Shown: positions 23,201 through 34,352, counted from the stretch's first letter. The stretch is 64,000 nucleotides of DNA from Gnetum montanum (GCA_015680685.1 MNCI01002242.1:275042-339041); one strand, 5' to 3'. Notes: generated by a model not told the origin, from the letters alone. Translations and numbers: made by a program.

Positions 23201-23660
23201 TTCTTGTCCTCTTTGGGTATCTTGTCCATTTCTTTAACCATTTCTCAAAAGATAAATAGTGTTTAGTTAGCTATTATTTCTTGGGATATTGCCCCATATA
23301 GCCAGTACAACTACCTAGAGACCAACTTCTATTTTTGACTTCTCTTATTATAGAATATTTTTTCAATGAACAAAGAAAATAATTTCTTCAACTCTTCATT
23401 AATTTCCTTATGTATATTGATGACATCTTTCTTTTCCAATCTCACTCGTTCTTTCACAACTAATAGTTCCACTAAATCTAGTTTAGAACTATTGATCTTT
23501 ATTCTTCTCTTAGGAAATCCTAACCGATACCTTAGTGTAGCCAGGTTGCAAGCAATAATAACTTGTTTCTATTCTATACAAACCACAAAAGCTACTCCAT
23601 TATTTGTCAAGTCAATCAGTTTATTTTGTTTGAAAAAAGTTAGTCAATAATCCCATGCCT
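20285..23660 (-). pseudogene. Unidentified multi-exon coiled-coil gene, decayed
   Basis: I do not recognise this protein. Coding-like stretches are joined by plausible GT-AG introns on the minus strand. They are: ~23315-23660 (NGVAFVVCIE, VRLEKKDVINIHKEINEELK); 23185-23243 (MVKEMDKIPKEDKKGKKKM, then GTAAGTAAG); 22960-23026 (IKGSGPLTLVSKIKEEMDL, then GTAAGC); one exon split by a solo LTR (22835-22917 plus 22178-22256); 21693-~22125 (NDMRLTFGYFEKATSNRR, then GTAAGTGT); and from 21607 down (AYVKDK, VDDMERKLKLTSLERDEQFQ). Further 3', stretches such as AHKKKEENDQ and VKLLEEKIRSN suggest coiled coil. An AATAAA lies near 20290. Many Gln codons read TAA or TAG. The 5' end seems cut by the LTR at 23714. 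It may be a dead cellular gene or gene fragment; an unknown retrotransposon ORF is the alternative. Confidence 0.45.
22262..22834 (-). repeat. Solo LTR with 5-bp target duplication GGTTT
   Basis: 573 bp of the same family as 8854-9423, ending TGTGACATCCCG at its left side and GGGATGTTATA at its right (plus reading). It is flanked by ggttt at 22257-22261 and ggttt at 22835-22839. No PBS or PPT lies next to it. It splits an exon-like stretch of the unidentified gene; removing it with one ggttt rejoins one frame. Confidence 0.9.
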
Positions 23661-23674
23661 TCCCAATTTTCTAA

Positions 23675-23713
23675 AAGAACTTGAGGATGAGTTTTCATTC
23701 AATTGTGGGAGTA
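23675..23713 (+). other. 3' internal end and PPT of an Athila-like element
   Basis: ACTTGAGGATGAGTTTTC and ATTGTGGGAGTA lie directly before the LTR at 23714. Very similar sequence precedes the 3' LTR of the 44-57 kb element (minus strand, just right of 44684). This marks the LTR at 23714 as a 3' LTR whose internal region is lost to the left. Confidence 0.6.
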
Positions 23714-24619
23714 TGATGAGTCATGTTCAATTGGCTACATTAATGAGGCCTCGTCAATGAGGCCTAGTCGATGCATCTTATCATGCATCGATGACGCCTC
23801 GTCGACGTAGTGTAAGTTTTTAGCTATAAATACGTGCCTACTAGCAACATTTATGGCATTAGAGATTGTAGTTGTACTGAAGCTCTTACAGTTTTTCTAT
23901 TTCAAAGTTAGAATTTTTCTCCCAAGTGCCCACAGCAAGAGTCATCGAGTGTACAAATCTTTATTCAAGTATTGTTGTACTTGAGCATGATAGTGTGTGT
24001 GGCAATAAAGACAAGCTTTCTGATAAACCTTACAGTCCTTTAGATAGATTAAATATTTTTTATGCATTTAATATTTTCAATTATTTATTCAATGCTTTCA
24101 GTTATTTATTAAATGTTTCCAACAATTAAGTTAATGAGGTAATTAAACAAGATAAATTACACACATAAGTACAACCACTTTGAGCGTAACACATATTCAC
24201 TTGGTAATCCTACTAGCATTATTGCTTGGTATGCCTAGTAGCGTAGCACTTGGTCGCCTAGTAGTGGATACGTGGGTTCAAGACATGTATGGAAAGTGGG
24301 ACTAGATGCTTATGTTAGGACTAGTTAGACATTAGTTAATTAGTTAAATTAAATTAATTAGTCCAACTACTTTATTTCTCTTCAAGTACCAAAATCATAA
24401 AAATACACAATGATAAAAATCATATACCTCAATTACACTTAACCATACCAGTGTACATCACAAGTGTAATTGGGAAGACAATGATTGACCTAAAGGCAAG
24501 ATTCACTTCCTAGAAGACTAGTGCACTAGAAATGATAAAGTCCATGGAATTCGACCGGATCATGCGTGAATGCTTTGTGATTTGTATGGTTAGATGTAGG
24601 GGTACCTCACCACTCATCA
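23714..24619 (+). repeat. Older Athila-like LTR, CATCGATG-type U3
   Basis: 906 bp from TGATGAGTCATG to CCACTCATCA. The U3 has GAGGCCTCGTCAATGAGGCC-like and ATGCATCGATG repeats near 23745-23815 in place of the GCGATATCGC palindromes of the younger LTRs. AATAAA is at 24004-24009. The conserved 3' end GAATTCGACCGGATC...GTAGGGGTACC is present. A PPT precedes it, yet a decayed PBS-like stretch (AATGTTTCCCAAGG) follows, so it may have stood between two internal regions. Confidence 0.75.
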
Positions 24620-24671
24620 ATAATAATGTTTCCCAAGGCTCTAAGGTAACTGATGAGACGCGACTTGCACT

Positions 24672-24738
24672 GGGCCGCGATATCACGTACGCGATATTGC
24701 GTCTTCTCCTGCGATATCGCATACACGATATCGCGTCC
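24672..24738. promoter_or_regulatory. Palindrome cluster upstream of the LTR TATA box
   Basis: Four imperfect copies of GCGATATCGC, some joined as CGCGATATCACGTACGCGAT, lie 13-80 bp before the TATA box. The same cluster is in the LTRs at 1761-2313, 61167-61965 and 62430-63467. Its place in U3 suggests a transcription-factor site or enhancer. Confidence 0.5.
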
Positions 24739-24750
24739 TGCCACCATATC

Positions 24751-24760
24751 TATAAATAAG
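24751..24760 (+). promoter_or_regulatory. LTR TATA box
   Basis: TATAAATAAGAGG is kept in every younger LTR of this family (also 61256-61265, 62594-62603 and, minus strand, 2238-2247). An AATAAAG follows about 175 bp on, giving the expected U3-R layout. Confidence 0.7.
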
Positions 24761-25519
24761 AGGCGGCACTCCCTTCATTTCAAAATCTTGGCTAGTGTAG
24801 CGAAGCTCTGGCAAATTGATCACTCCAGAGTTAGAATTTTTTCCCATGTGCCCGCAGTAGGAGTACTAGAGTGAACGGCTCTTTATTCGAGCAGCTTGTA
24901 ACCTGAACCGAAGTTGAGTACGACAATAAAGACGAATTTGATTGGATAAACCTTGCAGCACGTGGTTTCATTTATTGTTGTTTATTTACTGCTTTCCTAG
25001 TGCGTTCAAGTCCGACTTGATTACGAGTGTCTACGGACGTGTACGGCTAGTCAAGGAATCGGCTGCTTATCACACATAGGCTAAATAGGTGCCTCAGTAC
25101 GACCACTTCGAGCTCTTGCGTTACGTTCGTCGATCCCAGTAACGATTAGCATTTGGTAAGCCGCAGTTGCATGGTTCAGGGTGTGTCCGATAAGTGGGAA
25201 CGGATGCTGACGCTAGTTAATTTAGACTTAGATCTTTAGTTAGAGTTAGCTTAGTTTCTCAACCCTTTCCCCTGATAGCATAGAAGATAAGCCGAAAATC
25301 CCAAAAAAGTCACATACCTCAGACTTGCTTAACCATACACTGTGACACTTACAAGCAATCCTGGGAAGACAACGAACGATTAACCCCAAGTGTTTCTTGT
25401 GGCGTTAAGGAATTTAGTCTGCGGAGTTCGACCGGATCACGCGTGTACGCTCGTATTCGTATGGTTGAGTGTAGGGGTACCTCGCCACTCATCAGTAACT
25501 AAAATCATTAAGTTATTCA

Positions 25520-27105
25520 AGTGATTTTGATTATTTTTACTATTAATTACCACAATGTTTCAAAATGAGGTGTTGGGAAAATTTCAAAAAGTACATTGTT
25601 AACCCCCCCATAATAAATGAGCTTAACTCCATAAGCACACAAGTTTTTAAACAATTAAAACCAAAGGTCTAGTTCACAAGATGACCAAGAAATTTTGAAT
25701 TTAGAGGAAATTTCAATATAAAAGCATTAAAGATAACTCAAAATTGATGAGAAGTTGATTGCAAAATTATGCATAAATTTAGAGAATCTATCAAAGATGT
25801 TGTTGAAGATGTGAGGTTTGGTTCAAAGCCATGATCAACAAAAGTTATATTAGTGGGTCCTCCCCAAAGCAAGCTCCTGCGATAATGCCCTTGCATAACC
25901 ACTTCTATAGATGTTTGAGGGAAACTTAGAAGTTAAATGTATATCATGCTTTTGTTCCAAAAAACACACAACTACCTTGGTTAGGATCCTATACTATACT
26001 ATAAAAACTCATTAGGCCTAAAATTGGATGTAGTAGTGAGGTGAATAATGAGATGAGAAGGGATTCTAGAGATTAGAATGTAAGGTACTTAACCATGTCT
26101 GCAATAGGTTCTTGTGTCAATTATGATCAAGATGACCGTTATACCTATCTATCCAAGTTTCAAACCAAGTTCACACCATTAATAGTGGCCTTGCATTAAT
26201 CCATTCCTTCTTGCCTACCATCATGAGTCCATAACAACCACAGAGAATGAACGTCATTTCAAAAAGAGAAGAGAAGAAAAAAGAAGAAGGAAGGAAGGAA
26301 GGGCCTTAGTTAGAGGAGTATTTTCAAGCATGGGTAACATTTCTTTCCATTCCCATAACTAGTGATTGTAGCCCATTATTATTTCTAAGGAATATGATTT
26401 GAATTTTCATTATTTTATTGTTTTTTTCTTTTTTTCTTTTTTCTTTTCTTTTTTTTCTTTTTTGCCAATGGAAACTACACCATGCAAAGACATTACTTCC
26501 CATTTATTGGTCAATGTAGGAATGATGCTATGTTCCATGAGGAGTCATAGACCATAAAAAGAGAATCCAACAAATCCATTTGAGATCACACCCTTTGCCA
26601 TTCCCACTTGATCTTTCTTTAGGAAGATACAATGATTAGTATTTAATTTTATTTTCAAGTAAGAAGAACCATACTTTCATAATAAAGACCTTTTATTTAG
26701 AGAACTGGAGGGATGGATGATGTGGCCTCACTGCTTTACACAATTATTTATCCAATCATCTTGATAGCATAGGATAAAGACCCAACACATGGTGTTGACT
26801 GCTACGTCATGACTAGTAATATTATTAACAAAAAAAAATAGACATTCATAGAACATAATGAAAATGACTTAAGAAAAGAGAAACTTACAAAGAAAATAAA
26901 AATAACAAGAAATGAAAAACATATTAAGAATTAAAATTTTTTTGAAGAAATAGGAAAATGATAAAAAAATTGTAAAACAAAAAAGTGAAATACACTTATT
27001 AGTTCTTGATTCAAGATGGGGCATCTCCCCCATGACTAAACTCATGGGCAAGCATTCGGAAAATGGACTACACATTCCCTTGATTATACACCATAATTTT
27101 TCCAT
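25520..27105 (-). mobile_element. Noncoding 3' part of a deleted Athila-like element
   Basis: This matches 47.9-49.7 kb, the zone between integrase and the env-position frame of the 44-57 kb element. For example CAAGCATGGGTAACAT and CCATTCCCATAAC recur at about 26330-26355 and 49024-49065. In this copy it abuts gag sequence (27106 on), so PR, RT, RNase H and IN are absent. A C/T-rich tract lies at 26419-26463. No protein can be assigned to it. Confidence 0.5.
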
Positions 27106-29778
27106 TTATCATCTTTAATGATTTGAGTTTTCTCTTAGTAGGGCATTTAACATTGATGATAATCATGATTTGATCATTTGGAAACATATCCTTAGCTGGC
27201 CTAGAAGGTATTTTTTATTTAATAAGTCCAAACATGTTTCCTTGTTTATTTTCTATTTTAGTTTTTGTGTCTCCTTGTTTAACATCTTCTTCTGGTGTAT
27301 AGTCAAAGTGTAAGATGTTCTTCACTAAGTTCTTTGTTTGGTTCACTCTCTTAGGATAGGAACTAATAAGTGGGTTGGATGTTTCAATATATCTATTTAA
27401 TGGTTTTATATTCTCATTTTCGAGCCACTAGGTATCTTTTGATTTAGTGGCTATTGTGTAGACTTGGTTTTGCATACACACTTGTTCCTTAACTTTGTTG
27501 TGGATTGGTATAGGGATCATGTTAACACTTTGAACTTTTGGCCCACAACTGTACCCTTTATTATTATTAGTAATGAATGGAATTTTCTATGTCTCCATAA
27601 TGGTAGGTTCATCTTTTACATTTTTTCTTGGAGTGGTGATGGTTGTTGGCTTTTACATAGGATTAGGAGACATTGTTTTTGTGAGGAAGGGTGTTGCACT
27701 ATATTGGCCTTATGTTGGTTTGGATGAGCTAGTAGGTCTACAAGTTTTATTCACATGTGTGGGAACTGTCCTAAAGAAAGCGCATTTCTGAGACTTTTGT
27801 TAAGATCTACTAACATTATCATTTACTTGTATGTTCACATCACAAGTTGCATTTTTCTATTGAGGTTGTGGTGCCAATCCTTCCTACATTGTTGGTGGTG
27901 ACATATAATGGAGGGAAGTATCAGAGTGTCAGGGATGTGACATATGATGAATGGCATGGGACAATGATCTCATAGTAGATATTATGGGTTGATGATATTT
28001 AGGAGAGTAGTAGTACTGATTGGAGGTAAAGGAAGTAGAACCATTTGGAGAAACATGTTGCTGAACATAGTATCCATAAGGGTCCAACTAACAATCAGGG
28101 TATTGTTGGTTTGTTGATGGCATCCCCAACAACTATGGCTTTTTCCACTGTGGTTGATAGTAGTCTTGAGGTGATAAGAAGTCCCACTAGGATAAGTATT
28201 ATTAGTTGTAGAACTATCTATAATTTCCTTGTGGATAAAGAAATCTCCTAGGCATTTTCTTTTCTATGGGATTCAAAGCAAAAACTACAAACTCTTGTAT
28301 ATGTAACATAACTGGGAAATAGCCCTTTGGATGTTCATATTGGCAAATGTCACATCCATCATCCTCTTCTATATATAAGTTTGTAACCTCTTCTACTATA
28401 GCTATTTTCCTTTTTTGTTGATAAGTTTCCTTCTCTATTTCTTTGTTATTTTTTCTCTTCTTATTTTAATCACTTAAAAGTTTTTTCTATACCTTCTCCT
28501 CTATGATTTTCAAGTTGGTTGTAACTTTTTTATTCATCAATTCCCACATATTATCTATCTTTCATTCAATCTTAACCATATACTTTTCTATTGGCAAGGT
28601 TTTATGTAAAATCAACTCATCAAGAGCTGCCTCTTTTTCCTGAAGAGTTGGATCCCAATTATATTCCTCTACACTTTCTCTTTCACATAGCTCTCCTTCT
28701 TCTTTTTCCACCTTTTCAACTAGCCTTTGTATCTAATGGGATATTAGTTTTGATAATCATCCTTGGGCATAGATCCCAAGGGCATCCCTCATTTTATTAT
28801 GGAGCCCATCTATGATGTGGAGAAGCTACTCGTTCTAAGCAAAACCATGGCATTGACATCTATGTAGTAGAGAATAGTATTTGTCCAAGGCTACATCCAA
28901 TGATTCGTGTTTTTATTGCTTCTGCCCTTGGATTTTTTTTTCTTAGATTGGACACTCTTTCATAGGTTTGGTATTTTTTGTTAAAGAGCTCAAGCATTGT
29001 GAAGCACTAGTGGATTGAATCTAGTTCCAACAATCTATACCAACTTTCAACTTCTTCTATTAGTATCCTAGGAAAGAGCTTAAGCTTTTGCCACTTACTT
29101 TTAATATTTTACAAGGTGTGGACATCATGGAAGGCTTGTAAATGATGTTTTGAATTGAAATTATAGGCTCACTCAAATTTAGGAATGTTATCCATATTAA
29201 GCCATTTGATGTGGCTTTCCCTTTAATGCCTATTAGGTATTTGAACTGTCTCCCTAATTTGTATCATGCTCCTAGTAGCCAACAAGGGTTCATCTTCATC
29301 AAACATGTCATGATGATAATCTCTATTTCTTTTTTTCTATAGTGATGATCTCATCTATGCTCACTTTGATGTCTTTGATCTTACCTTTGTGTTCTATTTC
29401 TATCTTCATCTTAATCCTTTAGTGTATCTCTATCTCTATACCTATGTTCATCTTTGTCAAAACTAGACATTAAAGAGGAAGAGAAAGATGGTGAACTGGG
29501 AGAATCACCATGGCTCCTATATCTTCCCTTATGATCCCTTGATTTATCTCTTCTAGGTTTAGAGGAGGTCCTAGGCCTTGAGGCCCTCCTTATTCTAGGA
29601 CTTACTCCATCTTCTCTAGGATTGTCTACATCAGTTAAATGTAGTAAGGGTCTAAATGAGCATATGAGACCTCAGTGTTTAATGATTCACTCCAATTCTC
29701 TTCAATATAGATCCTACCATTTTTCCTACTAGTGTTCTCATCATGTGATGGAGTATCAACCCTATGTGAAGAAGACAT
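27106..29778 (-). pseudogene. Athila-like gag, broken
   Basis: The start ATG at 29778 gives MSSSHRVDTPSHDEN. A basic, Ser/Arg-rich part follows, and the gag core lies at about 28990-29250 by comparison with 54480-54930. At about 28310-28370 the minus strand reads CDICQYEHPKGYFPVML, a zinc-knuckle-like motif in which the last Cys is Phe. The stretch 27850-28260 corresponds to 53640-53830 of the full element. Stops are frequent. PBS and LTR lie just upstream (29892-30325). Confidence 0.65.
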
Positions 29779-29891
29779 GTTTTCAATTAATAATATGTGT
29801 GACTAAAAATATTAATTTTTCTTAAAAGATAAATCATTAATGCTTTTCTAGCGATTATTTATAATATAACTAATCTAGATAACTAGCACCA

Positions 29892-29909
29892 TCCTTGACA
29901 ACAACACCA
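29892..29909 (-). other. Decayed tRNA-Asp primer-binding site
   Basis: The minus strand reads TGGTGTTGTTGTCAAGGA, five changes from TGGCGCCGTTGCCGGGGA. The next bases, GGTGCTAGTTATCTAGA, match the leader at 63488-63504 almost exactly. Confidence 0.8.
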
Positions 29910-29910
29910 A

Positions 29911-30325
29911 TGATGAGTAGCTGGTATCCCCTACACCCAACCATACAAATCATAAGTGTTCATTTGCAATCTGATCGAATTCCATGGATGGAACTACTAT
30001 GGAATCTAGATTGTTAAGCATTGATCGCAGGTCACTATCTTCTCACTTGGACTAGTGATAGCTTTATATCGTATTGTTTAGTCCAAAGTGAGGAATATGA
30101 TTATTGATGTTGTGTGGTCCTTAAACTAATTGAATAATCATGTAGAAATTAATTATTCAAACTAATTAATAACAAGAAGATAAATCCTAAACTATCCTAA
30201 GGATGATGAGTGTCCATTCCCATGTTGTTGTACATGTCTTGAACTCATGTACCTACTACTAGGATTACCAAGTGTTATGCTACTGGGTGAACCAAGCAAT
30301 AACGCTACTAGGATTACTAAGCGAA
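29911..30325 (-). repeat. Truncated Athila-like LTR
   Basis: It starts (plus reading) TGATGAGTAGCTGG, the 3' end of an LTR on the minus strand. It keeps the GAATTCCATGG and ACTAGGATTACCAAG segments and then stops at about 30325, where sequence changes to gag of another copy. About half of the LTR (U3 and R) is missing. Confidence 0.7.
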
Positions 30326-30730
30326 TATATTGTCTTGGTTCAATAGGAACATCATTGTTGTCTTGGTTCAGTAGGAACAAGGGATTTGTGAACCGTCTCC
30401 CCTTAGCATTCTCATGATGCCTCTCCTAATGTCGATCTTGCCTGCTTTGTGTGTCAACGGGATGGTAATCCTGAGTGTCATAACCATTGACAAAATATTC
30501 CTCTTGAAGATCTAAGATGCCTAACTTCTTTAGAGTTTGAAGTAGCATCCTGAGCATAGATCAATTGAGGGGCAATAGATGTTTCCTTCCATATCACACC
30601 ATCGCAATTACTCATCCTGATGTAGGATGAAGATGAAATCAAGCACAAACTCATTTGGATGAGTAAATACCACTTTGCACTCTTGTGGGACTAGTGGTTT
30701 AACATCATCACACCTACAAGAAGAAGACAT
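30326..30730 (-). pseudogene. 5' fragment of a second Athila-like gag
   Basis: ATG at 30730 gives MSSSCRCDDVKPLVPQECK and, further on, FVLDFIFILHQDE, matching FTFILHQDEQLHWRD in the gag at 1-1707. Two near-identical segments of about 30 bp (TCTTGGTTCAATAGGAACA type) lie at 30333-30385. The fragment ends against the truncated LTR at 30325. Its own PBS and LTR lie at 30861-31933. Confidence 0.65.
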
Positions 30731-30860
30731 TTTGCAACAAATAAAGTATCAATTTTCTTTTTGTAATTATGAAATATGGGAATGATATCAACCTTGGGGT
30801 TCGTCCAACAATATTACTAATATCCACTAAACCTAGATAGCATATGTTTCAACAGCAAAG

Positions 30861-30878
30861 TCCCCAGAAACAATGCCA
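30861..30878 (-). other. Decayed tRNA-Asp primer-binding site
   Basis: The minus strand reads TGGCATTGTTTCTGGGGA, five changes from TGGCGCCGTTGCCGGGGA, one base from the LTR end at 30880. Confidence 0.8.
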
Positions 30879-30879
30879 A

Positions 30880-31933
30880 TGATGAGTGGTTGAAGGTACC
30901 CTTATGCCCAACCATATGAATCACAAAACATTCACACGTGATCCAGTCGAATTCCATGGACTCTCTAGTTTCTAGTGCACTAGTCTTCTAGGAAGTGAAT
31001 CTTGCCCTAAGGTCATTTTTTGTCTTCCCAATTACACTTGTGAAGTATAAAGGTATGGTTAAGTGTAATTGAGGAATATGATTTTTATCTTTTTATGTTT
31101 TATGGTTTTGATGCTTAAAGAAAGAGATGAAATATTTTAATAACTAATTTAATTTAACTAACTAATTGGTCTCTAGCTAGTCCTAACATAAGCATCTAGT
31201 CCCACTTTCCATTCACATCTTAAACCCACATATCCACTGCTGGGTTACCAAGCACTACACTACTGGGCACACCAAGCAATGACACTATTGGGATTACCAA
31301 ATGAATATGTTTTTATGCTTGAAGTAGTTGTACTTATGTACTTAATCTACTTAGCTTAATTGATTAAATTCTAATTTAGCTTAATTAATTGAATATTTAA
31401 TAAAAACAATAAATGCATAAATAAAACATTTAAGCTATCCAGAATGCTACAAGGTTTATCAAGAAGCTAATCTTTATTATCATACACACTAGTGTGGTTT
31501 AGGTACAACAATGCTCAAATAAATATTTGTACACTCAATGACTCCTGCTATGAGCACTCGGGAAAATATTCTAACTTTTGAATGTAAAAACTACAAGAGT
31601 TAGGCTACTACTATGACTTCTAATGCATAAACACAGCTGGGGAGCTTGTATTTATAGTTTTTTCTCTAGGGCTACATTGACAAGGCCCCATTAACGTAGG
31701 AAACGCTACATTGATGCGGCCCCATCGATGTGGCAACACCATGTAAATGGAGCCCCATCGATGTGGCAACACCATGTAAATGGAGCCCCATCAACAAGGG
31801 CCCATTGACTAGGCTGCATCAACGAGGGCTCATTGATGTGGCCCCATCGATGGGGCAAAACCACATAAATGGGGCCCATTAATAAGGCTGCATCAACAAG
31901 GGTGCGCCAACATGACACTGTGATGCCTCATCA
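30880..31933 (-). repeat. Full-length Athila-like LTR, CATCGATG-type U3
   Basis: 1054 bp; minus strand starts TGATGAGGCATCAC and ends CCACTCATCA. It keeps the family landmarks GAATTCGACTGGATC and AATAAAG. Its U3 holds CCCATCGATGTGG and CATCAACGAGG repeats instead of GCGATATCGC palindromes. PBS and a gag fragment follow on the minus strand. Confidence 0.85.
31719..31800. repeat. 33-bp tandem repeat in LTR U3
   Basis: Two identical 33-bp units, 31719-31751 and 31752-31784, open with GCCCCATCGATGTGG and are followed by a partial third. Each contains the palindrome CATCGATG. The repeat probably duplicated a U3 control module. Confidence 0.8.
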
Positions 31934-33299
31934 AGTTGCATGCAAGTGCAAAGATACCAAAAACAACAGAAATCTTAAAGGTGTAACAATATGTCAAATA
32001 TAAGAAATCAAAAAGATCACAAAATCATGACATAAAAAAATCTTTAAGTAGACTATAATATTCTAACTGTGATTAAAATAATCACATAATCAAAAGGGCA
32101 CTAAACATGGGCCACCTTTCACACCACCTTATTTAATCAAGATCCAATATATAGACTTTATAAATCATAATTTTAACTATATATGTATTATAATTTATAA
32201 TTAAGACTTAATTCTCAATCATCTCATAAGTAAAAGCTATTAGTATAGTGGACACCTTTAATAATAGGACTTATAATAAACTTTATGAAGAGGGCATGCT
32301 TCTTTTAGATCATGGCTAGCCACAACTTTCCAATTTTTCCTTAGGTTCTCTTTTTTAATGGAAAATAGAAAGGTGAAGGAAAAATAAGATAAATAAAGGA
32401 AAATTAGGAAAAGGTAGGAGAGGATCAATTTTTTTTTAATGGATCAAAGGAATGAAGGGTAGGGTGAGGATTGGTGCTGGACCCCATCACACTTAAGAAC
32501 TTATTACACTACCAATGAACATGGTCCTTCTTTTTTTCTAAGGAAGCTTTGCTCATGATGCATTTCATTCTTAAAGTAGGAATTCCAACATGAGTCTAAC
32601 CAATTAGCTACACTACCAAAGAATATGATCCTTTCAAAAACTTTTCCCATGGTGTAGATCAACCCTCATGCATGTGCCTTTAATTATAACCTAGACGACA
32701 TCATAGTAGGTCTCTTATGTGGCTAAGGATTCTCAAGTGAAGAGGGACTCACTTCACCCTATTGCTCATAAGATAGCCATAGATCATCATACTTCAGGGC
32801 TAGGGCTTATGAGAGGAAAAAGAAATTTTCTAAGGCCACCTAGTGATTATGGCTAGCCATTCTCCAATCTCACATGCCCTACATTCACATAACCATGATA
32901 ATCACATGATAAGTCAACATAAATTCTATTCTCCATAATCCAACATGACTAATAAAACTAAAACCTTGAAAAGGATTGGGAAGAGTCATAAAATTATTGA
33001 AGTTTAATCATAAAAAAGATTTTATACATTAATAATACAATATAACATGAATAATATCTAAAACATTATCCTCATATGTTTTTCAAATGGTGTTATGATG
33101 ATCCAAAGCCTAGCACTTAAATGATCATAATGATTATTAAAATCATATTGAAAAGCACAAATAGATCAAACCAAAATCATTATGCTAAGGAGGAAATGAT
33201 GGTAGACACAATATGCATGAGTAAAGAATGAAAATGCAAAGAAAATATGCAAATGCAAATATATACAAATGAAATACATGAAAAATGAGAAAAAAGCAT
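31934..33299. other. AT-rich stretch, maybe the 3' LTR of the 33-40 kb element
   Basis: The 3' LTR of the Tat-like element should lie here. By eye I could not align it with 39706-40620, and no PPT was seen before 33300. No gene is supported. Confidence 0.3.
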
Positions 33300-34352
33300 G
33301 CAACTAAGTATCCACCAAGTGACCACAAGTGGCACCTGAGTAGAAACACTTTAAATAAAATGCATTAAAATTTCTATGTAATTTGTTTCCTTCGAAATTA
33401 GCAAATTTGTAAACATTAGGGTCAATAACATTTGTGAATTGATATGGACCTAACCACATAGGAGAAAAATTATTTTGAGAACCATTTTGACTAGAAACTC
33501 TATCTCTCTTAAGGACTAAATCACCTACTATAAAATATTTAGTTGCATATTTCTTATCAAACCATCTTTTAATAGTTTGTTGATGATTAAATAAGCTTTC
33601 AACCGCTTTGACCCTTTAAAGTTTTATATTTTAAATGTCATATGTGTGGGAAATTAAGTGTTCATCAATTGGTAAATAATTTAAGAAAAAATGATATGTA
33701 GGAATTTGCAAATTTATTGGTAATATTGGTTCTTGTCCATATACTAAATCATATGGTGTAACTTTGATTGACTCTTTATAACATATTCTATCAACCCATA
33801 CTACCCATTTTAATTGTTCATGCCATGTACATGGATTTTGAGTTATCATCTTTTTCATTCCATCTAATATAACTTTATTGGATGATTCTGCAAACCATTT
33901 CCTTGGAAATAATATTTGGTGATAACTTTGACAATAATATTATGCTCCCTAGCCCAATTTGTAAACTCTATGGAGATGAAGGCAAGTTCATTATCAACTA
34001 CTAAAATGTAAGGATATCTATATCTAGAAATTATATCATTTTCTAAAAAGTGAATAGCTTCACAACATATTGCAATTCTAGTTGTTTTTGCTTCTAACCA
34101 ACGTGTGCAATAATCAGTAGCCATTAAGATAAACATATGTTGAGTTGTTGATAGTGTGTTACTCACTCCTATAAAAACTAAAGTCCATTGTGCAAATGAT
34201 CTAGTTTCTATTATAGGTGGTAAGAGAGCTAAACTTTTGGAATCTTTTCCTTTATAAATTTGACATTGTACATAAGTTTTAACTATATTGTAAGCATTAT
34301 TAATCATAGTAGGCCAGTAGTATCTTGCTCTTATGATTTTATGTACTAACAA
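33300..34352 (-). pseudogene. Tat-like integrase, broken
   Basis: The frame 33864-34352 reads MLVHKIIRARYYWPTM and TYVQCQIYKGKDS (zinc-binding HHCC tail), FIGVSNTLST and ATDYCTRWLEAK (core), YILVVDNELAFISIEFTNWA (second Asp box) and YYFQGNGLQNHPIKLY. The first catalytic Asp (usually DFIG) is VFIG, and the Glu expected in GNGLAE is replaced. A second frame, 33631-33858, carries TPYDLVYGQEPILP. The tail at 33300-33550 reads KRDRVSSQNG and WLGPYQFTNV (GPY motif). It would join element DNA to the genome but cannot be active. Confidence 0.85.

Larger units (their letters stand above)
24651..25494 (+). repeat. Solo Athila-like LTR with 5-bp target duplication GTAAC
   Basis: 844 bp from TGATGAGACGCG to CGCCACTCATCA, flanked by gtaac at 24646-24650 and gtaac at 25495-25499. 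It keeps many CpG sites, so it is much younger than its neighbour. The U3 palindromes lie at 24672-24738, the TATA box TATAAATAAG at 24751-24760, and AATAAA at 24925-24930. It inserted 31 bp beyond the end of an older LTR of the same family. Confidence 0.92.

Noticed and set aside
31706-31918. 70-codon frame with a repeated peptide (APFTWCCHIDG)
   Set aside because: It is the 33-bp U3 repeat of an LTR, whose length happens to be a multiple of three.
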